Origin: a virus
Virus record (IMG/VR): IMGVR_UViG_3300033145_000493
Span: 1 to 46,878 of that record
Direction: 5' to 3' (one strand)
DNA: 46,878 bases
Part shown: one piece after another, positions 22,386 to 28,870 of the stretch
Layout: the number at the start of each line of letters is the position of its first letter
Position numbering within the stretch: the first letter of the stretch is position 1
Program-made: the position numbers and the translations under genes
Notes under the pieces: model-generated
What the model was told of the DNA's origin: nothing
Database searches by the model: none
What the model saw: only the letters and a program-made list of their open reading frames with translations

Positions 22386-22658
22386 ATGGGATGTGAAGAA
22401 TGTGGTGGGGATCATAGTCAATATTGTAGTTCTTGTAGACCGCAAGTAGACATAGATAAAGTAAGAGAAGAAGGACTTTATAAAATTCTTGATCTTCATT
22501 CAAGAGCTCTAGCCTGCCATTGTGAATGTCTAGGAATGAATGCTGAGAATTCTTGGGCAGTGTGTGCTAATACAACTCCTCCATATAGCATGCAACACTA
22601 TCAAAATGCAATGCTAAAATGGGGACTTACAAATGAAAAAGGAGAGCCAATAATATGA
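22386..22658 (+). CDS. Cys-rich small protein, 90 residues
   Basis: It starts directly after the ligase stop with GGAGGTGATTTAA upstream. The N-terminus MGCEECGGDHSQYCSSC carries CxxC and CxxC pairs that could bind zinc, followed by ACHCECLGMNAE with more Cys/His. The C-terminal half (MQHYQNAMLKWGLTNEKGE) is helical. Probably a zinc-binding accessory protein; no family was recognised. Confidence 0.65.
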   Translation: MGCEECGGDHSQYCSSCRPQVDIDKVREEGLYKILDLHSRALACHCECLGMNAENSWAVCANTTPPYSMQHYQNAMLKWGLTNEKGEPII

Positions 22659-22951
22659 AATTCTACGTAGCAGGAGTCAGATTTCATAAGTTCCATACCA
22701 TCGTAAACAGTCTGAATGAAGGAGACTCTGTACAGTTAGTGCTGGAACCCTCTAACAAATATGATAAATTCGCAGTGAGGGTGGAAGTCCAGAATACTAT
22801 GCTTGGTTATGTACCTAAGATACTAAGTGAAACAATCAGTAATAAAATTAGTTCAGGAGTAACCCTAACTGCCAAAATTAATAAGCTCTCTCTTGAACTT
22901 GAACCCTGGAATATGTTAAAAGTTGAAATAAAGGAGGAACCAAATGTCTAA
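22655..22951 (+). CDS. stand-alone HIRAN domain protein
   Basis: A 98-residue protein that is essentially one HIRAN domain: FYVAGVRFHKFHTIVNSLNE at the start, QLVLEPSNKYDKFAVRVE in the middle and LGYVPKILSETI near the end. HIRAN domains bind single-stranded DNA 3' ends at stalled forks (known for HLTF/Rad5). A free-standing copy in a replication operon would suit fork or end recognition. It overlaps the previous gene by 4 nt and the next by 8. Confidence 0.85.
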   Translation: MKFYVAGVRFHKFHTIVNSLNEGDSVQLVLEPSNKYDKFAVRVEVQNTMLGYVPKILSETISNKISSGVTLTAKINKLSLELEPWNMLKVEIKEEPNV

Positions 22952-23348
22952 AAAATACCACTGCGCAAACTGTGGTATAGAACTCAAAGTTGTTCGGAAG
23001 GCTATTCCACACAAAAGAATGATAATGAACTTTGTAGAGCCTCACACTTGTGATATTGAAGAAGGTGTAAAGAAACTTGAGGAGTTTAAGAAAGCTGACA
23101 AGAAAACTAATGTAGACAAGTTCTTTGATGACTTTCTCTTCGTTTCAAAATTAAACAAAGCAACCGCCGAACATGAAGATGTTATTAAAGAAAGTGGCGA
23201 CAAAAGGGACAAGAAACACTTGAGAGAGGAATTAGTAACCTCTTCAGCTCCCTTAAATATTCTCGATAGAGTTGCTTCATCTATAAACACAACGCCTGCA
23301 CATGATACTATGGAGGAGCCTGAAGACGTTGAACACAGGGAGGACTAA
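22944..23348 (+). CDS. zinc-ribbon-type protein, 134 residues
   Basis: The N-terminus HCANCGIELKVVRKA has a CxxC pair, followed about 20 residues later by PHTCDIEEG, giving a possible C2HC zinc site. The rest is a charged helix and an acidic tail (TMEEPEDVEHRED). It starts after AAAGGAGGAACCAA. Possible DNA- or protein-binding factor; no family was assigned. Confidence 0.65.
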   Translation: MSKKYHCANCGIELKVVRKAIPHKRMIMNFVEPHTCDIEEGVKKLEEFKKADKKTNVDKFFDDFLFVSKLNKATAEHEDVIKESGDKRDKKHLREELVTSSAPLNILDRVASSINTTPAHDTMEEPEDVEHRED

Positions 23349-23349
23349 A

Positions 23350-23652
23350 ATGTCCAAAGTATATATCGTAAATAAATCAGCTCATGATTTCTCAGCTGCA
23401 GACAAGTACGGAGAGGTAATTTTCCTATCTGAAGGTCCTATGAATCGTTACAGTGTAAATCATATGATGAGACAGTTTACAGATAGAATGAAAGATTCTA
23501 ATGCTGAAGACTATTTAGTTCCATGTTCCTTAAATGTTATGAACTCGGTGGCGAGTTCTATTCTCTCATTCAAGCATGGTAGATTAAACCTGCTTCTTTT
23601 TAAAGAAGGAGACTACATCGAAAGGAACATTGTGTTTGAGAATATTAAGTGA
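23350..23652 (+). CDS. early protein, 100 residues, unknown
   Basis: I place the start at ATG 23350 (AGGGAGGACTAAA upstream, one base after the previous stop). An earlier in-frame ATG overlaps the previous gene and has no comparable site. The protein (SKVYIVNKSAHDFSAADKYG) has a strand-helix pattern and ends GDYIERNIVFENIK. Related-looking small proteins occur in phage genomes with no known function. Confidence 0.65.
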   Translation: MSKVYIVNKSAHDFSAADKYGEVIFLSEGPMNRYSVNHMMRQFTDRMKDSNAEDYLVPCSLNVMNSVASSILSFKHGRLNLLLFKEGDYIERNIVFENIK

Positions 23653-23664
23653 AAGGAGGTGAAA

Positions 23665-23964
23665 ATGTTAAGGTTCAAAACGACTACTCCGGAAGGAAAA
23701 GTATTTCTAAGTCCATTTGTGTATGATCTCGATACAGTACAAACTAACCGAAAACTGATGAGATTCAAAAAGTTAGTTAGGAAATCTAAAATAGAGCCCG
23801 TTGAAGTTTCCGAGTACCCAGTTGATGCTATTTATCACTGGGGATTGAAAACTCTCGACATTACCGAGTTTGTTAAAAAAGTTAAATTAACAGAATCTTT
23901 ATGGGAGGATTTAAACAATGATAACGGAGAGGACTTTGAAGAAATGGAGGAAGGAAGCGCTTGA
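23665..23964 (+). CDS. early protein, 99 residues, unknown
   Basis: It starts at ATG 23665, five bases after AAAGGAGG; a GTG two codons earlier is less well spaced. The product begins MLRFKTTTPEGKVFLSPFVY, is basic in the first half and acidic at the end (NNDNGEDFEEMEEGSA). It overlaps the next small gene by 47 nt. No family was recognised. Confidence 0.6.
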   Translation: MLRFKTTTPEGKVFLSPFVYDLDTVQTNRKLMRFKKLVRKSKIEPVEVSEYPVDAIYHWGLKTLDITEFVKKVKLTESLWEDLNNDNGEDFEEMEEGSA

Positions 23965-24094
23965 GGTAAAGGAAATTCATGATAGACACAGTAAAATAGA
24001 CGGAATGGGTGCTTTAAAGACCATGGAAATCTGCGGACGCATCCTCCGCATGACCCAAGAATTACTTGACACTTATCTAATACGAAAGAAGTAA
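23918..24094 (+). CDS. small early protein, 58 residues, unknown
   Basis: ATG 23918 follows GGGAGGATTTAAACA inside the previous gene. The product (MITERTLKKWRKEALEVKEI and onward) is helical and basic, with amphipathic spacing. It fills an otherwise empty gap before the next gene, and the reading frame is open throughout. No family was recognised. Confidence 0.6.
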   Translation: MITERTLKKWRKEALEVKEIHDRHSKIDGMGALKTMEICGRILRMTQELLDTYLIRKK

Positions 24095-24107
24095 AAAAGG
24101 AGGAAAT

Positions 24108-24305
24108 ATGGAAGAATTTTCTGAATACCTTGAATATCTTGGTGAAGGAGTCTATGTAAAATACGACGGGTATGGCTTCTGGATACTAGCAAATGATCAT
24201 ATGGATCCTACTGATAAAATATATCTTGAGCCACATAATTTAGCAGCACTCAACAGATTCGTTGATAATCTAAAAAGGAGGAAACTAAATGACCTTTCCA
24301 ATTAA
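24108..24305 (+). CDS. small acidic early protein, 65 residues, unknown
   Basis: It starts after AAAAAGGAGGAAAT. The product begins MEEFSEYLEYLGEGVYVKYD and is acidic and aromatic. It ends 17 nt inside the nuclease gene. It might regulate that nuclease, as overlapping partners often do, but no family was recognised. Confidence 0.62.
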   Translation: MEEFSEYLEYLGEGVYVKYDGYGFWILANDHMDPTDKIYLEPHNLAALNRFVDNLKRRKLNDLSN

Positions 24306-25275
24306 ACCACACCCTACCTGGGACATCAGAGATTCATCTAAACTTGATGACTACCTCGACTGTCCTCGTAAGTACTTCTTCAACCATATCTTAGGTTGGA
24401 GAGTTGATACACCTCAACATGATCTTTATTTCGGTCAGGCCTGGCACATAGCCCGTGAACACATGCTAATCAATGGCTACGAAGACATAGGAGGTGCTTA
24501 TGACACTTTCATAAATTACTATCGTGAAGAGTTTTCTGAGGATACTGATGAACTTTATCGACCGAAGAATCCGGATGCTGTACTTTTGGCCTTATCTAAG
24601 TTTGCTGAAAAGTACAGGAATGACCTAGAAGAAAATGGACTCTTATACACTGAAATCTCTGGCTCAGTCCCTGTTGATGAAAGAAGAATTCTCTACTTTC
24701 GAATGGACTCTGTTTTAAGAAACAAAAAAGAAGGCTACATATTCTCCTGGGACCATAAAACTACTAAACGCTTCTCACGTCAATGGGAGGAGAGGTTTTA
24801 TCTAAGTATCCAAAATGGAACTTATACACACTGCCTTTACTGTATGTATCCAGAGGAAATGAAAGCAGGACTAATTAAAGGTGTAGAATTCTGCGGTACT
24901 GAATTTAACTTCCTCAAGCGTGCAAGTAAACTCCGCCCTGCTGGCTACAACATAGGATTCCAACGTGTCCCTGCATGGAAAAACCCTAGAGCAATGGACG
25001 TATGGCTGTGGAATACTGTTGATCTCTTAGATGATCTTGATGAAGATATGGAAAGACTATCCCAATGCAAGGAAAGCGACTCAGTAATGATGGCTTTTAG
25101 GCAAAATCCTAACAGCTGTTCTAAATACTGGGGTTGTATGTTCCATGACTATTGTCTGACGTGGAGTAATCCTTTACAACACTGCTTTGAGCCACCTTTA
25201 GGGTTTCGTCAAGAGTTTTGGGATCCTATGGAGATGGAGACGACAAACAAGATGGAGTTAAAATGGAGGGGATAA
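24289..25275 (+). CDS. PD-(D/E)XK nuclease, Cas4/RecB-like, with Fe-S cysteines
   Basis: A 328-residue exonuclease. An N-terminal cysteine (YLDCPRKYFFNHILGW, about 22-37) and a C-terminal cluster (SCSKYWGCMFHDYC) form the four-cysteine Fe-S pattern of Cas4/AddB-type nucleases. The catalytic core has GQAWHIAREHM, FRMDSVL and WDHKTTKRF (the D..DxK motif). It probably resects DNA ends, supplying single strands to the Sak4-like recombinase encoded 240 nt downstream. No Cas1 or Cas2 is present, so this is not CRISPR adaptation. Confidence 0.87.
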   Translation: MTFPIKPHPTWDIRDSSKLDDYLDCPRKYFFNHILGWRVDTPQHDLYFGQAWHIAREHMLINGYEDIGGAYDTFINYYREEFSEDTDELYRPKNPDAVLLALSKFAEKYRNDLEENGLLYTEISGSVPVDERRILYFRMDSVLRNKKEGYIFSWDHKTTKRFSRQWEERFYLSIQNGTYTHCLYCMYPEEMKAGLIKGVEFCGTEFNFLKRASKLRPAGYNIGFQRVPAWKNPRAMDVWLWNTVDLLDDLDEDMERLSQCKESDSVMMAFRQNPNSCSKYWGCMFHDYCLTWSNPLQHCFEPPLGFRQEFWDPMEMETTNKMELKWRG

Positions 25276-25276
25276 T

Positions 25277-25525
25277 ATGAAAAATATTCGTCAAAAGTGG
25301 CAATGGGAAAGATGCTTCCATAGCAAAGGTACTATTGCAGGAATTACTGTTAGATTAAGACAAGTAGCTAACTATGCAAGCACCTTACCAGAAGAATCTG
25401 AAGAGCTAAAGGTAATGGCTGCGAAATTAGGAAATATGGTACAGATATGGAGTGATGAGAGAGTAAGAAAGAGATCTTGGGATAAGTACAAACACCTCAA
25501 AAAGGAGATAACTAAATGCCCTTAG
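25277..25525 (+). CDS. small basic protein between nuclease and recombinase, 82 residues
   Basis: It starts one base after the nuclease stop (AGGGGATAAT upstream) and overlaps the recombinase start by 10 nt. The product begins MKNIRQKWQWERCFHSKGTI and is basic and helical. Its place in the operon suggests an accessory factor of recombination. No family was recognised. Confidence 0.65.
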   Translation: MKNIRQKWQWERCFHSKGTIAGITVRLRQVANYASTLPEESEELKVMAAKLGNMVQIWSDERVRKRSWDKYKHLKKEITKCP

Positions 25526-26301
25526 ACATCAAAGCAGAAATAACTAAGGTAAAAGAATTCTACGAAAACGATGAGAAGCAGAAGACATTCAATCTTCTGC
25601 TGGTTGGTGAATCTGGGAGTGGCAAAACTTTCATGTCTCGTACTGCACGCAAACCTGTCCACATTGACTCTTTCGACGTTGGCGGAACCAAGTGCGTTCG
25701 TAAGTGGATAAATAAAGGAGAAATAATCGCCGACACAAGGTGGGAATCTGAAGATCCATTAAAACCTTCTGAGTTCAAAAGGTGGAAGAAAGAGTTTGAA
25801 TATAGACTTTCTTCCAACTATTTCAGTCACTTTGGCACTTACTGGCTATCCTCAGGAACATCATGGAGTGATGCTATTATGAACTATGTCCTTGCAAAAG
25901 CTGGCATTGCTGGAGAAGCCCCTCGTTTCACCAAGGACTACACGCCTCAGAAGACAACAATAAGAAACTATATCTCAAAGATGCTAAACCTACCCTGTGA
26001 CTTCATCTTTGAAGGCCATCTTAAACTTGTCGAAGATCCTGATAAAGGAACCGTCTTCCGCTTTATGACGACAGGTCAAGGGATGATAACTATTCCTCTT
26101 ATGTTCGATGAGATCTATGTAACCTCACCTAAAGAAACCTCCAGTGGGATTGAATATCGCTTGTTGACAAAATCAACTGGGACATTCCTTGCACGTTCAA
26201 GACTAAGTGCAGATGGATTATTAGATACTTATGAAAAAGCTGACATCAAGCACATTCTAAAGAAAGCAGGGATGCCTTTTAAAGACAAAGAGTTATTATA
26301 A
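25516..26301 (+). CDS. Sak4-like RecA-fold ATPase (single-strand annealing/recombinase)
   Basis: A 261-residue ATPase with Walker A GESGSGKT at 31-38 and a RecA-like core with no helicase domain. Length, Walker A context and placement next to a nuclease and an SSB-like gene match the phage Sak4/AAA-24 group, which pairs with phage SSB to anneal or exchange strands. A 9-bp perfect hairpin, AGCAGAAGA/TCTTCTGCT, lies in its 5' coding part. The family is inferred from layout; alternatives within RecA-fold ATPases remain. Confidence 0.75.
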   Translation: MPLDIKAEITKVKEFYENDEKQKTFNLLLVGESGSGKTFMSRTARKPVHIDSFDVGGTKCVRKWINKGEIIADTRWESEDPLKPSEFKRWKKEFEYRLSSNYFSHFGTYWLSSGTSWSDAIMNYVLAKAGIAGEAPRFTKDYTPQKTTIRNYISKMLNLPCDFIFEGHLKLVEDPDKGTVFRFMTTGQGMITIPLMFDEIYVTSPKETSSGIEYRLLTKSTGTFLARSRLSADGLLDTYEKADIKHILKKAGMPFKDKELL

Positions 26302-26303
26302 CA

Positions 26304-26326
26304 CTTTGTTTAATTTTAAAACGAAG
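26304..26326 (+). promoter_or_regulatory. dispersed palindrome, copy 10
   Basis: Half-sites CTTTGTTTA and CTTCGTTTT. It lies directly after the Sak4-like stop and 12 nt before the next start, merging with the GGGAGGTG ribosome site. Confidence 0.85.
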
Positions 26327-26338
26327 GGAGGTGATAAC

Positions 26339-26542
26339 ATGAACGATCCGTGGATTCATAGAAGTAAAGGTATGAGTTGCCATACTTGTATGTGGTATGT
26401 CCAAAAGGCTAAAGCAGAAGGCAGTAAAAACACGGCGCCAATAGGCCGATGCCGCAGACATGCACCAACTATGAATGGTTATCCAGTTGTTTTTGAAACT
26501 GATTGGTGTGGAGATCATAAGCTTGATGGAGAAAAAATATAA
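26339..26542 (+). CDS. small zinc-finger-type protein, 67 residues
   Basis: It begins MNDPWIHRSKGMSCHTCMWY. The Cys/His series (CHTC, RCRRH, WCGDH) fits a small zinc-binding fold, and similar short proteins with the RCRRHAPTMNGYP segment occur in other phages. The start follows GGGAGGTGATAAC and palindrome copy 10. It may bind nucleic acid. Function unknown. Confidence 0.7.
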   Translation: MNDPWIHRSKGMSCHTCMWYVQKAKAEGSKNTAPIGRCRRHAPTMNGYPVVFETDWCGDHKLDGEKI

Positions 26543-26570
26543 ACTAACTTAATTTTAAGGAGGAACAACT

Positions 26571-26984
26571 ATGAGTATGTTAGACTTAACAGATCAATTA
26601 GATGATATCGAAGGTGCAGAAGAACCTACAATCGCCGAGGCTGGTGAGGAATACAAGCTTCGCATTGTCAGCGTCAGAGAAGGAACCGACAAGAACAGTC
26701 TCGATTACTTCGCACCGCTCTTTGAGGTTGTTGGTGCGCCTATGGTAAAAGAGTTCAGCGGCTTCCTTCACATCCCTAATAAAGACAAGATGGAAGAAAA
26801 GCAGTACAGACGCTCACTTTATGCAATCAAGATCTTCGCAGAATGTTTTGGCCTTGATTTATCCCGCCCTGTGGATTACGAAGATGATCTTCCAGGCCTT
26901 GTAGGTTGGGCAATTCTCGGCGCAAAAACAGATGATACCTATGGAGAACAGAATACTATAAGGAAATATATAGCTCCAAGATAG
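26571..26984 (+). CDS. SSB-like protein, 137 residues
   Basis: The acidic N-terminus (LTDQLDDIEGAEEPTIAEAG) is followed by a beta-rich OB-like region (EEYKLRIVSVREGTD, then FAPLFEVVGAPMVKEFSGFL) and a helical segment. It resembles the phage single-strand-binding-like proteins often placed next to Sak4 ATPases. It would coat single-stranded DNA for replication and annealing. The assignment rests on layout and neighbours; no diagnostic motif exists. Confidence 0.6.
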   Translation: MSMLDLTDQLDDIEGAEEPTIAEAGEEYKLRIVSVREGTDKNSLDYFAPLFEVVGAPMVKEFSGFLHIPNKDKMEEKQYRRSLYAIKIFAECFGLDLSRPVDYEDDLPGLVGWAILGAKTDDTYGEQNTIRKYIAPR

Positions 26985-27077
26985 ACTGGAGTTAAACATT
27001 AACCCTATTACCAGAAAGGAGGCCTCAAAAAATAAAGTTTTACGGTTGAAAATAGTAACCAGTTGATGATGGTAGAA

Positions 27078-27109
27078 AGTGGTGTTTAGTGAAAGTGCTA
27101 AGCACCACT
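27078..27109 (+). promoter_or_regulatory. 12-bp stem-loop before 143-residue gene
   Basis: AGTGGTGTTTAG (27078-27089) pairs with CTAAGCACCACT (27098-27109), one G-U pair, around an 8-nt loop, 26 nt before the next start. There is no U tract, so it is not a standard terminator. It may be an mRNA processing or stability element. Confidence 0.65.
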
Positions 27110-27135
27110 TAACTAAACTAGAAAGGAGAAGAAAA

Positions 27136-27567
27136 ATGGAAGGTGCTCACGGCGTCTGCAAGGAATGTGGAGAAAATTTTTTTGTGGATAGTGAAAATTG
27201 TGGAACAGATGAATCTTTGTGCGAGGACTGCAATGCGCTTGTTTATGTGATGGATGGGGAGGTTAGGCAAACAAGCAACTTGGAAGATCATATTTGCAAG
27301 GTCGAGGAGGCAGAGGAAACTAAGAAGAAGGAGGAACCAAAGATGACTGATATTGTAAGAGTGCTTAGGATAATAGAATATGTAGGCAAAAGAAGATGGG
27401 TTGAAGAAACAGTATCTAATTCTATACACGGAACAAAGAAAATTACTTCCCGTGGAAGGATATTTGCAGCAACCATTGGAAGTTATCCAGAGATACTCAA
27501 ACAGGAAGAACATACACCTAAAAAGAAAGAAGCTAAAGATGACAGACGGAGAAACAGTAGCGGATAG
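27136..27567 (+). CDS. zinc-ribbon plus conserved phage C-terminal domain, 143 residues
   Basis: ATG 27136 follows AAAGGAGAAGAAAA. The N-terminal half has VCKECGENFFVDSENC and LCEDCNALVYV, two CxxC pairs of a zinc ribbon. The C-terminal half (MTDIVRVLRIIEYVGKRRWV, then SIHGTKKI) resembles small stand-alone phage proteins, and an internal AAGGAGGAACC before MTDIV could start a second, shorter product. Function unknown. Confidence 0.68.
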   Translation: MEGAHGVCKECGENFFVDSENCGTDESLCEDCNALVYVMDGEVRQTSNLEDHICKVEEAEETKKKEEPKMTDIVRVLRIIEYVGKRRWVEETVSNSIHGTKKITSRGRIFAATIGSYPEILKQEEHTPKKKEAKDDRRRNSSG

Positions 27568-27622
27568 AGTGGCCAGGGAATTAACAGACAAAGACTTTGA
27601 AGATATTAGGGGGATTCTATGA
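27539..27622 (+). CDS. possible micro-protein, 27 residues
   Basis: A short open frame (MTDGETVADRVARELTDKDF and onward) links two overlapping genes. It starts inside the previous gene and its TGA overlaps the ATG of the next. The coupling pattern supports translation, but the ribosome site is weak (AAAGAAGCTAAAG). Confidence 0.4.
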   Translation: MTDGETVADRVARELTDKDFEDIRGIL

Positions 27623-27795
27623 GAGATGTAACGGCTAGAGATATACAAAATGCGATTGCGGACATTCAGCTCTTTTCGCTATCAGAGCTTTGTCCTGAAT
27701 GGGCAATTAGTGTGGTAAGTGAGATTGGCTATTTGCTGGAGAGCATTCTATGCGCCAGGGAATTTCCTCGAACGCCCGACAAGGAGGAAATATGA
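27619..27795 (+). CDS. small acidic early protein, 58 residues, unknown
   Basis: ATG 27619 overlaps the preceding TGA and follows AGGGGGATTCT. The product begins MRDVTARDIQNAIADIQLFS and is helical and acidic. Its own TGA overlaps the next ATG. No family was recognised. Confidence 0.6.
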   Translation: MRDVTARDIQNAIADIQLFSLSELCPEWAISVVSEIGYLLESILCAREFPRTPDKEEI

Positions 27796-28073
27796 AATAT
27801 AGATTAACAATATGGGGAATAATGATACTATCATTTACTTCAGTTATGCTTGCTACATATGGTGGCGTTCAACTCCTTACCCGATCTGAGCGGTATGGTC
27901 TTATAGAATCAAAACAGACTAAGATAAAAGAGTTAGAAATGAAAGTGTACAAGCTAAAACAACTTAATGAAATGATTCCTATACTAGAACAAATATTCAC
28001 TCCACAGATGATAGATGAATTAGGGGTACTGGCTGAGAAGTTAAGACAGGAAAAAAGAAAGGCAACTAAATAA
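27792..28073 (+). CDS. membrane-anchored coiled-coil protein, 93 residues
   Basis: An N-terminal membrane helix (LTIWGIMILSFTSVMLATYG, about 5-24) is followed by a charged coiled-coil segment to the end (KIKELEMKVYKLKQLNEMIP). The form matches an i-spanin-like or other single-pass protein facing the periplasm. Its place among early genes rather than next to the endolysin argues against a simple spanin. It starts after AAGGAGGAAAT. Confidence 0.68.
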   Translation: MKYRLTIWGIMILSFTSVMLATYGGVQLLTRSERYGLIESKQTKIKELEMKVYKLKQLNEMIPILEQIFTPQMIDELGVLAEKLRQEKRKATK

Positions 28074-28094
28074 ACTAAAGAAAGGAGAAACATC

Positions 28095-28406
28095 ATGACT
28101 AATGAAGAATTCTTGATTGAAGTAGAAAATTCACACAACAGAAGTAAGAAAATCCTAATCAAAAAAGGCATAGAGTATTCAAGTGGGAGAGATAGATTAG
28201 GACAATTCTACAGAGCTGGGGCAGTGCAAGCAATTTCATCAACTGAGGCACTTATTGGTATGGCCACTAAACATTATACTTCGATTGCAGATATGGTAAA
28301 AGATCCATTCAAATACTCTATAAAAGAATGGAACGAAAAGATAACCGACCTTCGTAATTATACTTATCTTCTGGACGCACTTATTAGAGATATGGGAGTT
28401 AAATAA
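28095..28406 (+). CDS. nucleotide-modification-associated domain 1-like protein
   Basis: A 103-residue helical protein with the layout HNRSKKILIKKGIEYSS, then DRLGQFYRAGAVQAISSTEA, then KHYTSIADMV, and EKITDLRNYTYLLDALI at the end. This matches the DUF1599 group, called nucleotide-modification-associated domain 1 in surveys of phage base-modification systems, which resembles all-alpha NTP pyrophosphatases. It overlaps the dCMP deaminase start by one base. It may act on the nucleotide pool. Confidence 0.72.
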   Translation: MTNEEFLIEVENSHNRSKKILIKKGIEYSSGRDRLGQFYRAGAVQAISSTEALIGMATKHYTSIADMVKDPFKYSIKEWNEKITDLRNYTYLLDALIRDMGVK

Positions 28407-28870
28407 TGACTTGTCTTAACTCTAACAACATCAGATGGGACACTTATTTTCACTCTATATGTTGCGCAGTCGCTTCAAAATCCCCTTGCCTGAGCCGTCA
28501 GATTGGGGCAATACTTGTTAGAGACAAAAGTATTGTCTCAACCGGCTTCAATGGGCCTGCAAGGGGCTATGACCACTGTGAAATTCAGTGCCCTAGAAAA
28601 GTAATGGGATTTAAATCTGGTGAAGGTTTAGTTCATTGCCCAGCTGCTCATGCTGAAGGAAATTGTGTAGCAAATGCTGCCCGTATAGGTGCATCTACTA
28701 TTAATACTACATTATATATGAACTGTATTATACCTTGCAAAGATTGTATGATATTACTTGTCAACGCAGGCATTAAAGAAGTTGTCGTAGATGACATAGA
28801 AAATTACCACGAGATGTCTATTAACATAGCTAAAAAAGGCAACATAAAAATAAGGAAATTTGAACTATGA
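28406..28870 (+). CDS. dCMP deaminase
   Basis: A 154-residue cytidine-deaminase-fold protein. Zinc and catalytic residues are in AAHAEGN (His82, Glu84) and PCKDC (110-114). Residues around FNGPARGYDHC fit deoxycytidylate deaminases with a second zinc loop. It converts dCMP to dUMP, feeding dTTP or modified-pyrimidine synthesis. No thymidylate synthase gene was seen here, so dUMP must go to host enzymes. It overlaps the next gene by 4 nt. Confidence 0.9.
   Translation: MTCLNSNNIRWDTYFHSICCAVASKSPCLSRQIGAILVRDKSIVSTGFNGPARGYDHCEIQCPRKVMGFKSGEGLVHCPAAHAEGNCVANAARIGASTINTTLYMNCIIPCKDCMILLVNAGIKEVVVDDIENYHEMSINIAKKGNIKIRKFEL

Noticed and set aside
24289-25275. CRISPR adaptation module (Cas4-like nuclease)
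   Set aside because: No Cas1, Cas2 or repeat array is present; recombination genes surround it.
27118-27648. Minus-strand 176-residue frame
   Set aside because: Hydrophobic antisense product of Lys/Glu-rich plus-strand genes that have proper ribosome sites and coupling.
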